NCBI RefSeq assembly: GCF_900324485.2
Contig: NC_046650.1
Span: 4,957,450 to 5,021,449, forward strand
DNA from: Mastacembelus armatus
Taxonomy: Eukaryota; Chordata; Actinopteri; Synbranchiformes; Mastacembelidae
Reading direction: 5' to 3'
Length of the DNA: 64,000 bases
Part shown: piece after piece, positions 35,025 through 48,017 of the stretch
Position numbering within the stretch: position 1 is the stretch's first letter
Layout: every line of letters starts with the position of its first letter
The notes under the pieces: generated by a model
Database searches by the model: none
Told to the model about the DNA's origin: nothing
The model's input: only the letters and a program-made list of their open reading frames with translations
Position numbers and translations under genes: made by a program

Positions 35025-35261
35025 CCATCCATCTTCTTCCGCTTATCTGGGGCCGGGTCGCGAGGGCAGTATTCTAAGCAGGGATACCCAGACTTCCTTT
35101 TCCCTGGACACTTCCTCCAGCTCTTCCGGGGGACACCAAAGTGTTCCCAGGCCAGCTGAGAGACATAGTCCCTCCAGCGTGTCCTGGGTCTTCCGCGGTG
35201 CCTCCTCCCAATGGGACATGCTCGGAACACCTCCACAGGGAGGCGCCCAGGAGGCATCTGG
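35025..35261 (-). mobile_element. Rex3/RTE-type LINE fragment ending at a duplication junction
   Basis: The minus strand encodes MPPGRLPVEVFRACPIG and RGRPRTRWRDYVSQLAW, a C-terminal segment typical of fish Rex3/RTE-like polymerases, with the GATG tail at the left. Compared with the copy at 50680-51279 it stops abruptly after CATCTGG and continues as TATTCTTCTCT, the sequence found at 29547. The right-hand target duplication is therefore missing: the break is from tandem duplication, not from insertion. Confidence 0.7.
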
Positions 35262-35283
35262 TATTCTTCTCTAATACTTAAAA

Positions 35284-35698
<415 letters not shown>

Positions 35699-36350
35699 CA
35701 ATGAAATTAATTTAAATTAGAAAACCGTTTTTCCTTGATTTCATTTCATCTCTTTCATCTCCAGGCTTTACATATTTCTTGTTGTCCAGAGCCTCTGCTC
35801 TTTGGTTGGGTCTCAGTCACAGTCTGGCAGAAGAAGGTGTGCCCAAAGCCCAAAGGCCTAATTCTCCATTGTTCAGTCAACCAGGCCTTAATTCATTCAT
35901 GTTTCAGGGTTACAATCTGATTTGCATAAATGGAGGGAAACAGCAATTTGTGAAGTTTAGTTGATTATTCAAAATCTTTTTAACAATTAATGATTTTGTA
36001 CCTGTGTGACAACAACATCTGAAGTTCTATGCATTAATTATATAACAATAAATGATGTAACATTATTTAATAAGCATGAATATGTAGTATGTAGTTGGAT
36101 AAATGACAATGTTTGAGAAGTGTGTCAGTCATATGCTATTGCCTTCAAACTCAATCGCATTGGTAGGAAAAGTACTTACACCAGATCATCTGCAGAAGAA
36201 AAAGAACTAACACAAATATGTAGAAGTACTGCATTTCAAATGAAAGTACTACTTCACATACTTTTTACAGTCATTTTGCAGTAAATTTTCTCTTCTGACT
36301 GATCTTGGCTTTTCAGTGTATTTTTATCACCACACTAGTAGATAATATTT

Positions 36351-36381
<31 letters not shown>

Positions 36382-37251
36382 GGCTATCAGAGCAACATTG
36401 AAAGCTGGCTGTCTGCATTACTTTGATCCCAAAAAATCATTAAAAATTTCTTCCTGTCTCCTATTCAATCAGTTGTTCCACTCTCTGGAAACACCTTCCT
36501 TGAAGGAAGAAGATCCGTAAATATTCACAAGATGAATCTGACTTTGAGACAATTAGTACAATACCACAGACAGCGAACACCCAATTAGTTTGAATTATTT
36601 TAAGTGCAGCACAGTTAAAGTAAAGTATAATGTTAAAGTCTTCTGGAACAGGCTAAAAGTTGTGCTGTTAATGTGCAGTAGCACAGTAGAAGATCAAGTA
36701 ACAGTTAATTTAGATGAGCTGTTGTGCTATTTGTTTGTTTCAGTTGTTTTTCAGAGCAGTGGTTTTCTGAAATGTCTTCATATATTAAATCTCTAAGGGT
36801 TTGGTCATATTCCTTCAGCACAACTTGCTGTTTTACTCCATTTTCCCTAAACAGAAAGAGCGAATCCTAGATCGCTAGTCATGATGGGATGTTTTGTAAG
36901 TGCGCACTTAATGTAATACAAGGTATGTCCATGCTCTGGTGTACTTATTCACTGGGAATAGTGCATTTTAAGGCATCATCTCTTTTTTGCTATTATTTTA
37001 TTTTGAATTAATAAAAAGTTGACTGTTCAAACTATGCACATTTCATGTTCGGTCTGTCCTGTACTACAAATTGGTCGTTTAAAAGTTGTTTCTTTTCAGT
37101 CGTGGAGATTTTGCACGGTCTAGTGGCACAGAGATAGTGGTCAGACAGTAATTGAACTTCATACATTGTTTACTGAGAGGTGAGGATTTCATGAAGCATG
37201 TTTTGCTTAAATAACTTTAAAAGAGACGAGGATGAAACATGTCCAGCTCTA
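35699..37251. other. 3' flank of NITR-8, triplicated
   Basis: Near-copy of 29904-31442 and 46465-48017, including an (AC)n run near 36355-36380. No gene recognised. Confidence 0.5.
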
Positions 37252-38723
37252 TTACTTTACTCTGGAGTACACACATTCCTCTGTAGCATCTCTCTGTTTT
37301 CTTGATCTGCTGCCCGTCTTTACCCTTACAGCAGCATAGTGGACATTATCCACGTTGTCCACACACCCCTAGAGAAATATAATTAGTATGCTAGAATTCA
37401 ACACAAATTCAACAGAAATCATGATAGAAAATATGTTTGAATTATATTGATCTGGTTAATCTAGATTAAATTACCTCTGCATTTGTTGTAGACGAAGCTG
37501 AAAATCTTGTGTGAGATTCTGAAAAACAGTGGAACGGTGTGTTTTTAATATACAGTATAATGTGATATTCAGTAATGAAACACTACAGATACAAACAGTA
37601 TCATACCTGTGCATATGCAGCTGTTTCTCCTATTTATCATGCACAATAAGAATGCCAGTAAAACAGTCAGGATGGTGGTGAAAGTCCAAGTGCCACTCAA
37701 GAAATATACTAAGCGATGAGAGTCTTTTGTATCTGCACAGACACAGACAGGAGGAGATTTACAGCTACATTTTACTTTGTGCTTATATTTTGTTTAATGC
37801 AGGAGCAAGCATCACTATTTATCAAAACTAATTGTATTTTGCTGGAACGTTACTTACCCTCCAAGTCCAGTCTGGTCCCATTTCCAAACAGCATGTGTCC
37901 ACATGAGGCAACAGCACAGTAGTAGGTCCCAGCATCAGACACATTCAGGCTGTTCATCCGCAGGTTGTAGACACAGGAGTGAGTTTGTGTCTCAGGTTTC
38001 CTCTCACACTGATCATTGCTGCCTCCATGGGTGTAAATGAGTCCTGGATGAGCTTGTCCAGAGTATTTGAACCAGTAAACCCTGTGTTCTCCATCACAGG
38101 TCCCAGTGTGTACTGTACAGTCCAGAGTCACAGAGCCTCCTGGCTGGATGCTCTCAGATGCTGACTGATGCACCTGAGCTGGGATGTTCAAACCTGAGCC
38201 CTGCACGCTGACAACAGTGCCCTCTGCAAAATCAAACATGTACAAATAGCTACTGGCACAGTAGTAAGTACCTGAGTCTGAAATGCTCAGATCTGTGATG
38301 GCCAAGTGATTTTCCCCATTTCCAGTCTCCAGCATGAACCGTGGATTGTTGAGTTCATTATGAAAAGTGACAGTTTTGTCATATTTATAGTAGCTAGAGA
38401 TGATCCTTGGTTTTTGTCCCAGAGTCTGTTTATACCAGTAAAACCTTGCTGCAACATCACTTTGATAGAAACACTGCAGAGTCACGTTCCCCCCAGTTTT
38501 AACTGATACAAACATTCTGTCTTGTTTCAGAGATGCGAATTGCAGGTTTGTCATTTGAGCTGAAATGATGTGACATAGAAAAAAATTTACATAACATAGA
38601 ACACAAAGATATATCAGAGGCAATGCATTTTAAAAGATTCAGTGTGCAGTCCTGAAAATTCAACTCACCCATTGTCCCGAAGAACAAACCTGTCAGACAG
38701 AAGACAAACTGTGCAGATGTCAT
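37252..38723 (-). CDS. NITR-8: novel immune-type receptor with ITIM, triplicated family
   Basis: Exons: 38669-38723, 37858-38559, 37607-37732, 37475-37518, 37252-37368; 347 residues. It differs from NITR-7 and NITR-9 by scattered replacements in V: DRMFVSV, SDVAARFYW, DKTVTFHNELNNPRF and the J-like DFAEGT. The I domain reads WFKYSGQ where the others read WFKHSGQ. The membrane exon has SGTWTFTTILTVLLAF, so a Trp enters the outer membrane edge. The ITIM is VHYAAV, which still fits the consensus, and the end is CVYSGVK. Replacements cluster in V and the ITIM border while introns remain alike, hinting at divergence after duplication. The upstream flank holds the longest copy of the Gypsy element and a Tc1 insertion. 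Confidence 0.92.
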
Positions 38724-38793
38724 TGTGTTCAAATGTTCACGCTGAATGACAAGAACACTGAGCCTCTCTCCACTATTCACAGACAAGACTGTG

Positions 38794-38807
38794 TGTGATT
38801 GGCCAGT
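38794..38807 (-). promoter_or_regulatory. CCAAT box upstream of NITR-8
   Basis: Minus-strand TGGCCAATCACACA has CCAAT at 38798-38802, the same distance from the ATG as in NITR-7 and NITR-9. Confidence 0.4.
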
Positions 38808-39152
38808 GAGAAGTGACTCTGAATGTCCTATTAAAGAAATATGTTCACTGCCACCTATAGTTTGAAGTTTAGTTTGTGAGAAGCTTGCCGACACTTCGAT
38901 ACAACTGGCAGGGCTAAAAACACTATACATTTACAGCAATACTTTTAAAACTGCCTTTGACTATAAAAATCATTTTAGATGGGTCATCTAATGTAACTGA
39001 TTGCGATTCAGCTACAATATGTAAGTAGTTAGAAAACAGGGATGGTCCAAATGGCTTTTTTAGATCAGTTTTTTAACCTTCATTTCAAATTTTTTTTTCC
39101 TCAATTTCAACCTCAGTGAGATTATTGTTGTCTTTCTTTTTCATGCTGCTTT

Positions 39153-42100
39153 TGTCAGGATTCCGGGAGGTGGCTTGCCCAATACTGCCTCCGACTTTAG
39201 ACTGTTTACTATTCTGGAGTAATTAGTTGATTCACTGCACCTGCCCGCTGCAGGTTTTAAAGCAGACCAGGACACTGTGCTCCTTGCCAGATTGTGGTTA
39301 CACCTCGTGTGGACACTCTACTGCTACTTGATAAGACTCAAGCTCTGAGAAAATTTGAATTGATCTTTAAAACCCGTAGTGCTATTTTCCCTGCTTTCAC
39401 TTGTACAGATTGTGTGTCTTCTAGAGATCTGCCTTCGACTTGTGTGAACCGTGGAAACACAGAGGAACTGCCTCGCCTGGATTCCGTACGGATTACTACG
39501 ACGTACCTCTGGACTCCTTTACCTGACCGGAGAAGGAGATAAGTAATTGGATATCAATTCTTCCCTTATGTGGATGCTGAAGAGGAGGCCTAGCTCTTAA
39601 GCGCTTCCCACAAATAACTAGTATTGAAGAAGCCAAGTTTGGTAACTGACACAGTCATTGTGACTTTTGACAGTGGAGTTGTTTTCTGGGTTATGAGGAA
39701 GCTGTTCTGTTTGGACTTAAAGATTTGACCACCACACCGGCCATACGATTGTAACATCGACCTCCTGCCTCGTTCAATGCCCCCCAGGGAAGGATATTCT
39801 CTCTCTCGGGACCAGAGAGAGAGGCCATGCAGAAATATCTAAACGAGGCATTGGCAGCTGGGATCATTAGGCCCTCTTCCTCACCCGCCGGTGCCGGTTT
39901 CTTCTTCGTGGGGAAGAAAGACGGAGGGGTAAGGCCATGCATTGATTATCGTGGGCTTAATCGAATTATAGTCAAGAACCGCTACCCATTGCCACTAATA
40001 TCATCTGCTTTTGAACTGGTGCAGGGGGCCACAATTTTTACCTAACTAGACTTAAGAAATGCTTACCACCTAGTACAGATAAGAGATGGTGATGAATGGA
40101 AGACTGCTTTTAACACGCCTGTTGGACACTATGAATACCTAGTAATGCCATTTGGACTCACCAACGCCCCAGCCACTTTTCAAAACTTAGTTAATGATGT
40201 GTTAAGGGACATGTTGAACAAGTTTGTGTTTGTATATCTGGATGACATACTGATATTCTCCCGTTCAAAGGAGGAACACATTACACATGTGAGAGCAGTT
40301 CTCCAAAGGCTCCTTCAAAACCAACTGTACGTGAAAGCAGAGAAATGTGAATTCCATGTAACGGAAATTTCTTTCTTAGGTTATGTTTTGACACAAGGAC
40401 ACATACACATGGATCCAGGGAAGGTGCAGGCAGTGCGAGAGTGGCCAGAGCCCCGCAGCCGTAAGGAATTGCAATGATTTCTCGGCTTTGCTAACTTTTA
40501 CCGTAAATTTATCAAGGGGTACAGTAATATTACGAGTCCTTTACACAAGCTCACCTCTTCCAAGGTTCCTTTTATTTGGTCTGCCGAGGCCCAGGAGGCT
40601 TTTTCAAGGTTAAAAATGAAGTTTACGGAAGCACCCATACTCACCCTGCCGAAACTCCAGTTCCAGGTCGAAGTCGACGCCTCGGATACCGGTGTGGGAG
40701 CGGTATTGTCACAAAGGAGTCCGAAAGATCACAAATTGCACCCATCCGCCTTTTTCTCCCATAAACTCTCCCCGGCCGAAAGAAACAGCATTGGTGACAA
40801 GGAGTTGCTGGCGGTCAAGTTGGCGTTGGAGGAGTGGCGACACTGGCTTGAGGGAACCGAACAGCCGTTTCTTGTCATGACAGACCACAAGAACCTAGAG
40901 TACCTAAGAACCGCAAAGAGACTTAATCCTCGACAGGCCCGCTGGGCTATGTTTTTTGAAAGATTTAATTTTCATTTGTCTTACCTACCGGGCTACAAGA
41001 ATCACAAAGCTGATGCCCTGTCACGCCTTCATGAACCTCCCAATCAGCAGTCGGACTCTGATTACATTCTCCCTGCTGCCACGCGACTAGGCCCGACCTG
41101 TATTGAAAAGAAAATAGTACAAGCTCATGCCCCATCACCCTCTGCCTGCCCACCGGACTTACTGTATGTCCCTGATCATCTTCGTTCTGATGTTCTTAAT
41201 TGGTTCCATTCAGCACGTTTCTTTTGTCACCCCGGACCCTCTCACACCCTTCAGTTGATATCACAACGCTTCTGGTGGTCATCTCTCAAGAAAGATGTAA
41301 AAGAGTTTGTAGCAGCTTGCCCCACTTGTGCCCAGTTTAAGCCCTCCAGACAACGACCCCCGGGATTATTACGACCCCTACCTGTTCCACATCGACCGTG
41401 GTCGCACATATCTATGGACTTTGTTACGGGGCTACCTAGGTCTTCAGGGAACTCAGTGATTTTGACTGTGGTATATCGTTTCTCAAAGATGGTACATTTC
41501 CTTCCACTACCCAAACTACCCTCAGCTAGAGAAATGGCCAACACTGTCAAGCAACACATCTTCAGCTTACATGGCATACCTCGAAACATTGTCTCCGACC
41601 GTGGCCCACAGTTTGTAGCCAAGTTCTGGTTAGAATTCTGTAGATTGCTTGGAATTTCTGTTAACCTCTCCTCTGGTTTCCATCCCCAGACAAACGGTCA
41701 AGCAGAGAGATTAAACCAGGAGCTAAAGACTGGTCTTCAACTGCTGTGTTCCAAGGATCCCGCTTCATGGGCCACGAATTTGACGTGGGTGGAATACGCC
41801 CATAACTCCCTCCCCTCCTCGGCCACTGGCCTATCCCCCTTTCATGTGGTTTACGGCTACCAGCCACCCCTGTTTGAAGCGCAAGAGCGCGCCTCGTCGA
41901 TGCGTTCGGCCCAAGCGTCTTTCCGGCACTGCCATCTGGCGTGGAGAAGAGCCAGAGCGACACTTTTACGGACAGTATCTGCGTACCAACGCTGGGCCAA
42001 CAAGAAGAGGTCTACTCCTCCCACATACCGCACGGGTCAGCGGGTCTGGCTCTCCACCTCTGATATTCCACTCCGAGCCATGCACAAGAAACTCTCACCC

Positions 42101-43396
42101 AGGTTCATTGGACCCTTTCCGGTTTCGAAGGTGGTTAATCCGGTGGCCGTCCGGCTGCGACTACCGAAATCCCTTCGCATTCATCCAACATTCCATGTCT
42201 CTAAGATGAAGCCAGAGGTGGTGAGTTTCCTAGTGCCTGCCCCCAGACCCCCACCCACCCTTCCGTACCATTGGCGGTGGCCCGGTCTACATGGTGAAGT
42301 GTCTCCTCCGGTCCCGTCGACGAGGACGTTTGGTGCAGTACTTGGTCGACTGGAAGGGATACGGTCCAGAGGAACGTTCCTGGGTTCCGGCCCGTTTTAT
42401 TCTGGATTCGGGTCTCATCGCGGCATTCCACCGCCGTCATCCCAATCAACCGCGGTGACCGTCAGGGGACGGTCTTTTTGGGGAGGAGTACTGTCAGGAT
42501 TCCGGGAAGTGGCTTGCCCAATACTGCCCCCTGCTGACTTTAGACTGTTTACTATTCTGGAGTAATTAGTTGATTCACTGCACCTGCCTGCTGCAGGTTT
42601 TAAAGCAGACCAGGACACTGTGCTCCTTGCCAGATTGTGGTTACACCTCGTGTGGACACTCTACTGCTACTTGATAAGACTCAAGCTCTGAGAAAATTTG
42701 AATTGATCTTTAAAACCCGTAGTACTATTTTCCCTGCTTTCACTTGTACAGATTGTGTGTCTTCTAGAGATCTGCCTTCGACTTGTGTGAACCATGGAAA
42801 CACAGGAACTGCCTCGCCTGGATTCCGTACGGATTACTACGACGTACCTCTGGACTCCTTTACCTGACCGGAGAAGGAGATAAGTAATTGGATATCAATT
42901 CTTCCCTTATGTGGATGCTGAAGAGGAGGCCTAGCTCTTAAGCGCTTCCCACAAATAACTAGTATTGAAGAAGCCAAGTTTGGTAACTGACACAGTCATT
43001 GTGACTTTTGACAGTGGAGTTGTTTTCTGGGTTATGAGGAAGCTGTTCTGTTTGGACTTAAAGATTTGAGTTTTTCTACTATTAGGAATAAAGGACAATA
43101 AGGGAACCTCCTGGATCGTCGTGACGAGGAGCCCTAAAATAGAAAGATCCCAACTAAAGGGAGTAAAGAAGTGTTTAGTTTTCCCTGTGCACCTGTGTAT
43201 CTGATCGCCTTAGTTTCCTGTAATAGTTGATTCTGCTAGCTCCCAAGGAACCTAGGGAGCAGTCTAGATCCCGTTGGCGTTATTCCCAGGTCTTCCACCA
43301 GATCCACCCTTCGTTAATTTCAATAAACTGTAATTGTTCTTTACCTCACTCGTGTCAGTATTTATGAGCTCTGAACAAGCTTGGTAAATCCTAACA
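39153..43396 (+). mobile_element. Ty3/Gypsy (chromovirus-type) LTR retrotransposon, incomplete fossil
   Basis: The element is flanked by GCTTT (39148-39152 and 43397-43401). Parts: a partial 5' LTR (39153 to about 39728), a pol region (about 39730-42480), a purine-rich tract GGGGAGGAGTAC directly before the 3' LTR, and a full-length 3' LTR (42492-43396, 905 bases). In order, pol shows reverse transcriptase (YLDDILIFS near 40235), RNase H, an integrase with a zinc-binding head and a DD-E core, and a chromodomain-like tail near 42300-42440. No gag is present. The element is broken, with several breaks plus loss of the 5' third. The nearly matching LTR at 33327-34233 implies a fairly recent age. 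Confidence 0.85.
42492..43396 (+). repeat. 3' LTR of the Gypsy element
   Basis: Starts TGTCAGGATTCCGGG, ends AAATCCTAACA, 905 bases. It matches the solo LTR at 33327-34233 nearly throughout and the partial 5' LTR at 39153. Confidence 0.85.
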
Positions 43397-43401
43397 GCTT
43401 T

Positions 43402-44138
43402 CGGAGTGGAGGTCTGCACTGAAGCTGAATACCAGTTGTGGTGGGTGTGGTTCTGCCTCATCTTGTTCCTATTCTTGTTCTCTTCTCTTTTCATGTTTTT
43501 AATAGTACAGTCTTTGGCTTTTTTAGCTCTTCTGTTTTCTTTTCTTCTCTAATACCTAAAAACACAGTACATTTTATCAGAGTGTAGTGTCCCTCTACAA
43601 TAGCCATAGTCTGTTCAGCAAAACATCAAGTTAGTATATTAATGAATTCAATGTTAGACCTTTAGGTGTCGCTACAGAAAAATGGCAGTTTTTGTTTGGC
43701 ATGTAAAAATGAGCATGTGCTCCACTTTTGAAACTTTTACTCAAAACACTGGGGCCTACTACACATCTGGTGTCATCACAGACCCATAAGTGGCCTTACA
43801 TGTTCCTTCAATAGCCACTAAAAACAAACAAAACAATAAGTCACTTAGAAAAACAGTAAATTTGCACAGAGTGCAGGATATTTAACGTTTTCCTGTGGGT
43901 CGTTTGGCCTGGCATGGACACACAACTTCACCAGTGAAAATGTAGCAGCAGGATAAGTTGACCGACCTCAGAATCCTTACATCAAATGAGACTCTCTCCA
44001 CAGTGCCAAAAAAAGGCATCATTGCATCTCCCTGTGCCAAACGTGACAACAATAGTGCATGGCATCTTTCAACTGTGGGCTATAGGCCTAATACAAAGGT
44101 CAGGCTTTCTTCTGGAGAACAGGCTCGACAAAGACTAA
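43402..44138. other. 5' flank of NITR-8 beyond the Gypsy element
   Basis: Matches 34239-35013 and 49900-50668, with the quadruplicated open stretch beginning at 43958. It is cut by the Tc1 insertion at a TA. Confidence 0.5.
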
Positions 44139-44140
44139 TA

Positions 44141-45770
44141 CAGTGGGTACGAAAAGTATTCAGACCCTTTTAAATTTTTCACTCTTTGTATCATTGCTGC
44201 CTTTTGCCCAAATCAAAAAAGTTCATTTTATTTCTCATTAATGTACACTCAGCACCCCATCTTGACAGAAAAAAACAAATGTAGAAATTTTTGCTAATTT
44301 ATTAAAAAAGAAAAACTGAAATATCACATGGTCATAAGTATTCAGACCCTTTGCAGTAACACTCATATTTAACTCACATGCTGTCCATTTCTTCTGATCC
44401 TCCTTGAGATGGTTCTGCTCCTTCATTGGAGTCCAGCTGTGTTTAATTAAACTGATTGGACTTGATTAGGAAAGGCACACACCTGTCTATATAAGACCTT
44501 ACAGCTCACAGTGCATGTCAGAGCAAATGAGAATCATGAGGTCGAAGGAACCGCCCAAGGAGCTCAGAGACAGAATTGTGGCAAGGCACAGATCTGGCCA
44601 AGGTTACAAAAGAGTTTCTGCAGCACTTCAGGTTCCTAAGAGCACAGTGGCATCCATAATCCTCAAATGGAAAAAGTTTGGGAAGACCAGAACTCGTCCT
44701 AGACCTGGCCGTCCAGCCAAACTGAGCAGTCGTGGGAGAAGAGCCTTGGTGAGAGAGGTAAAGAAGAACCCAAAGATCACTGTGGCTGAGCTCCAGAGAT
44801 GCAGGAGGGAGATGGGAGAAAGTTCCACAAAGTCAACTATCACTGCAGCCCTCCACCAGTCGGGGCTTTATGGCAAAGTGGCCCGACGGAAGCCTCTCCT
44901 CAGTGCAAGACACATGAAAGCCCGCATAGAGTTTGCCAAAAGACACATGAAGGACTCCCAGACTATGAGAAATAAGATTCTTTGGTCTGATGAGGCCAAG
45001 ATTTAACCTTTTGGCGTTAATTCTAAGCGGTATGTGTGGAGAAAACCAGGCACTGCTCATCACCAGCCCAATACAATCCCTACAGTGAAACATGGTGGTG
45101 GGAGCATCATGTTGTGGGGGTGTTTTTCAGCTGCAGGGACAGGATGACTGGTTGCAATTGAAGGAAAGATGAATGCGGCCAAGTACAGAGATATCCTGGA
45201 AGAAAACCTCTTCCAGAGTGCTCAGGACCTCAGACTGGGCCGAAGGTTCACCTTTCAAAAGGACAATGACCCTAAGCACACAGCTAAAATAACAAAGGAG
45301 TGGCTTCGGAACAACTCCGTGACCGTTCTTGACTGGCCCAGCTAGAGCCCTGACCTAAACCCAATTGAGCATCTCTGGAGAGACCTGAAAATGGCTGTCC
45401 ACCAACGTTCACCATCCAACCTGACAGAACTGGAGAGGATCTGCAAGGAAGAATGGCAGAGGATCCCCAAATCCAGGTGTGAAAAACTTGTTGCATCATT
45501 CCCAGAAGACTCATGGCTGTACTAGCTCAAAAGGGTACTTCTACTCAATACTGAGCACAGGGTCTGAATACTTATGACCATGTGATATTTCAGTTTTTCT
45601 TTTTTAATAAATTTGCAAAAATTTCTACATTTCTGTTTTTTTCTGTCAAGATGGGGTGCTGAGTGTACATTAATGAGAAATAAAATGAACTTTTTTGATT
45701 TTGGCAAATGGCAGCAATAACACAAAGAGTGAAAAATTTAAAGGGGTCTGAATACTTTCCGTACCCACTG
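44141..45770 (+). mobile_element. Full-length Tc1-type transposon with long IR/DR ends
   Basis: The 1630-base element is flanked by TA (44139-44140 and 45771-45772). Ends CAGTGGGTACGAAAAGTATT and its mirror start inverted repeats of about 210 bases. Within each arm a second copy of AAGTATTCAGACCCT (near 44337 on the left) gives the IR/DR layout of Tc1-type fish transposons. The paralogous flanks at 34970 and 50630 lack it, so it inserted after the NITR-7/8/9 triplication. Transposase remains lie at 44515-45525. Confidence 0.92.
44515..45525 (+). pseudogene. Tc1-family transposase with three premature stops
   Basis: The frame is continuous from MSEQMRIMRSKEPPKELRD to the expected end DSWLY, about 336 codons, with in-frame stops at 45004-45006 (TAA, where the family has Glu), 45145-45147 (TGA, usually Arg) and 45343-45345 (TAG, usually Gln). 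The N-terminal paired-type helix-turn-helix (residues about 10-110) contains the GRPAKLS hook. The DDE triad survives: Asp in WSDEAKI, Asp in QKDNDPKHTAK and Glu in SPDLNPIEHLW. Only point stops disable it, so it died recently. Confidence 0.88.
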
Positions 45771-45818
45771 TAAAACATGAAAGGAATGCTAACAGAAAAT
45801 TACTGACTGAGTTACCAT

Positions 45819-46055
45819 CCATCCATCTTCTTCCGCTTATCTGGGGCCGGGTCACGGGGGTAATATCCTAAGCAGGGATACCCAGACTTCCTTTTCCCTG
45901 GACACTTCCTCCAGCTCTTCCGGGGGACACCAAAGCGTTCCCAGGCCAGCTGAGAGACATAGTCCCTCCAGCGTGTCCTGGGTATTCCCCGGTGTCTCCT
46001 CCCGATGGGACATGCCCGGAACACCTCCCCAGGGAGGCGCCCAGGAGGCATCTGG
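45819..46055 (-). mobile_element. Rex3/RTE-type LINE fragment ending at a duplication junction
   Basis: Paralogue of 35025-35261, encoding MPPGRLPGEVFRACPIG and TRWRDYVSQLAWERFGV on the minus strand. It shows the same abrupt change after CATCTGG to TATTCTTCTCT, so it shares the duplication breakpoint. Confidence 0.7.
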
Positions 46056-46077
46056 TATTCTTCTCTAATACCTAAAA

Positions 46078-46302
46078 GGGGCAGTGGGGGCCTAATGGAT
46101 AGAGTGTCAGACTTGTAACGAAGGTTGCGGGTTTGAGTCTCAGGACCGGCAGCAATTGTCGGTGGGGCAGAGTAACTAGCCAACTCTCTCTCCACCTTCA
46201 ATACCACGACTGAGGTGAGACCCTTGAGCAAGGCACCGAACCCCCAACTGCTCCCCAGGCAACGCAGCAATGGCTGCCCACTGCTCTGGGTGTGTGTTCA
46301 CG

Positions 46303-46347
<45 letters not shown>

Positions 46348-46464
46348 CGTCCGTGTGTGTGTGTGTGTGTGTGTTCACTGCTGTGTGTGCACTTCAGGTG
46401 GGTTAAATGCAGAGGGGAATTTCGAGTATGCGTCACTTTTTTCACTTTCAATTTCAATTTCAAC
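46078..46464 (+). mobile_element. tRNA-derived SINE, copy 3
   Basis: Third copy of the SINE at 29570 and 35284, with the same head and tail. The internal GT tract (46303-46374) is interrupted by GCGTGCGTCC. Confidence 0.7.
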
Positions 46465-47116
46465 CAATGAAATTAATTTAAATTAGAAAACCGTTTTTCC
46501 TTGATTTCATTTCATCTCTTTCTTCTCCAGGCTTTACATATTTCTTGTTTGCCAGAGCCTCTGCTCTTTGGTTGGGTCTCAGTCACAGTCTGGCAGAAGA
46601 AGGTGTGCCCAAAGACCAAAGGATTAATTCTCCATTGTTCAGTCAACCAGGCCTTAATTCATTCATGTTTCAGGGTTACAATCTGATTTGCATAAATGGA
46701 GGGAAACAGCAGTTTGTGAAGTTTAGTTCACTATTCAAAATCTTTTTAACAATTAATGATTTTGTACCTGTGTGACAACAACATCTGAAGTTCTATGCAT
46801 TAATTATATAACAATAAATGATGTAACATTATTTAATAAGCATGAATATGTAGTATGTAGTTGGATAAATGACAACGTTTGAGAAGTGTGTCAGTCATAT
46901 GCTATTGCCTTCAAACTCAATCGCATTGGTAGGAAAAGTACTTACTCCAGATCATCTGCAGAAGAAAAAGAACTGACACAAATATGTAGAAGTACTGCAT
47001 TTCAATTGAAAGTACTACTTCACATACTTTTTACAGTCATTTTGCAGTAAATTTTCTCTTCTGATTGATCTTGGCTTTTCAGTGTATTTTTATCACCACA
47101 CTAGTAGATAATATTT

Positions 47117-47151
<35 letters not shown>

Positions 47152-48017
47152 CTATCAGAGCAACATTGAAAGCTGGCTGTCTGTATTAATTTGATCCCAA
47201 AAAATCATTAATAATTTCTTCCTGTCTCCTGTTCAATCAGTTGTTCCACTCTCTGGAAACACCTTCCTTGAAGGAAGAAGATCCGTAAATATTCACAAGA
47301 TGAATCTGACTTTGAGACAATTAGTACAATACCACAGACAGCGAACACCCAATTAGTTTGAATTATTTTAAGTGCAGCACAGTTAAAGTAAAGTATAATG
47401 TTAAAGTCTTCTGGAACAGGCTGAAAGTTGTGCTGTTAATGTGCAGTAGCACAGCAGAAGATCAAGTAACAGTTAATTTAGATGAGCTGTTGTGCTATTT
47501 GTTTGTTTCAGTTGTTTTTCAGAGCAGTGGTTTTCTGAAATGTCTTCATATATTAATCTCTAAGGGTTTGGTCATATTCCTTCAGCACAACTTGCTGTTT
47601 TACTCCATTTTCCATAAACAGAAAGAGCGAATCCTAGATCGCTAGTCATGATGGGATGTTTTGTAAATGCGCACTTAATGTAATACAAGGTATGTCCATG
47701 CTCTGGTGTACTTATTCACTGGGAATAGTGCATTTCAAGGCATCATCTCTTTTTTGCCATTATTTTATTTTGAATTAATAAAAAGTTGACTGTTCAAACT
47801 ATGCACATTTCATGTTTGGTCTGTCCTGTACTATAAATTGGTCGTTTAAAGTTGTTTCTTTTCAGTCGTGGAGATTTTGCACGGTCTAGTGGCACAGAGA
47901 TAGTGGTCAGACAGTAATTGAACTTCATACATTGTTTACCGAGAGGTGAGGATTTCATGAAGCATGTTTTGCTTAAATAACTTTAAAAGAGACGAGGATG
48001 AAACATGTCCAGCTCTA
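46465..48017. other. 3' flank of NITR-9, triplicated
   Basis: Near-copy of 29904-31442 and 35699-37251, with an (AC)n run at about 47121-47149. No gene recognised. Confidence 0.5.
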
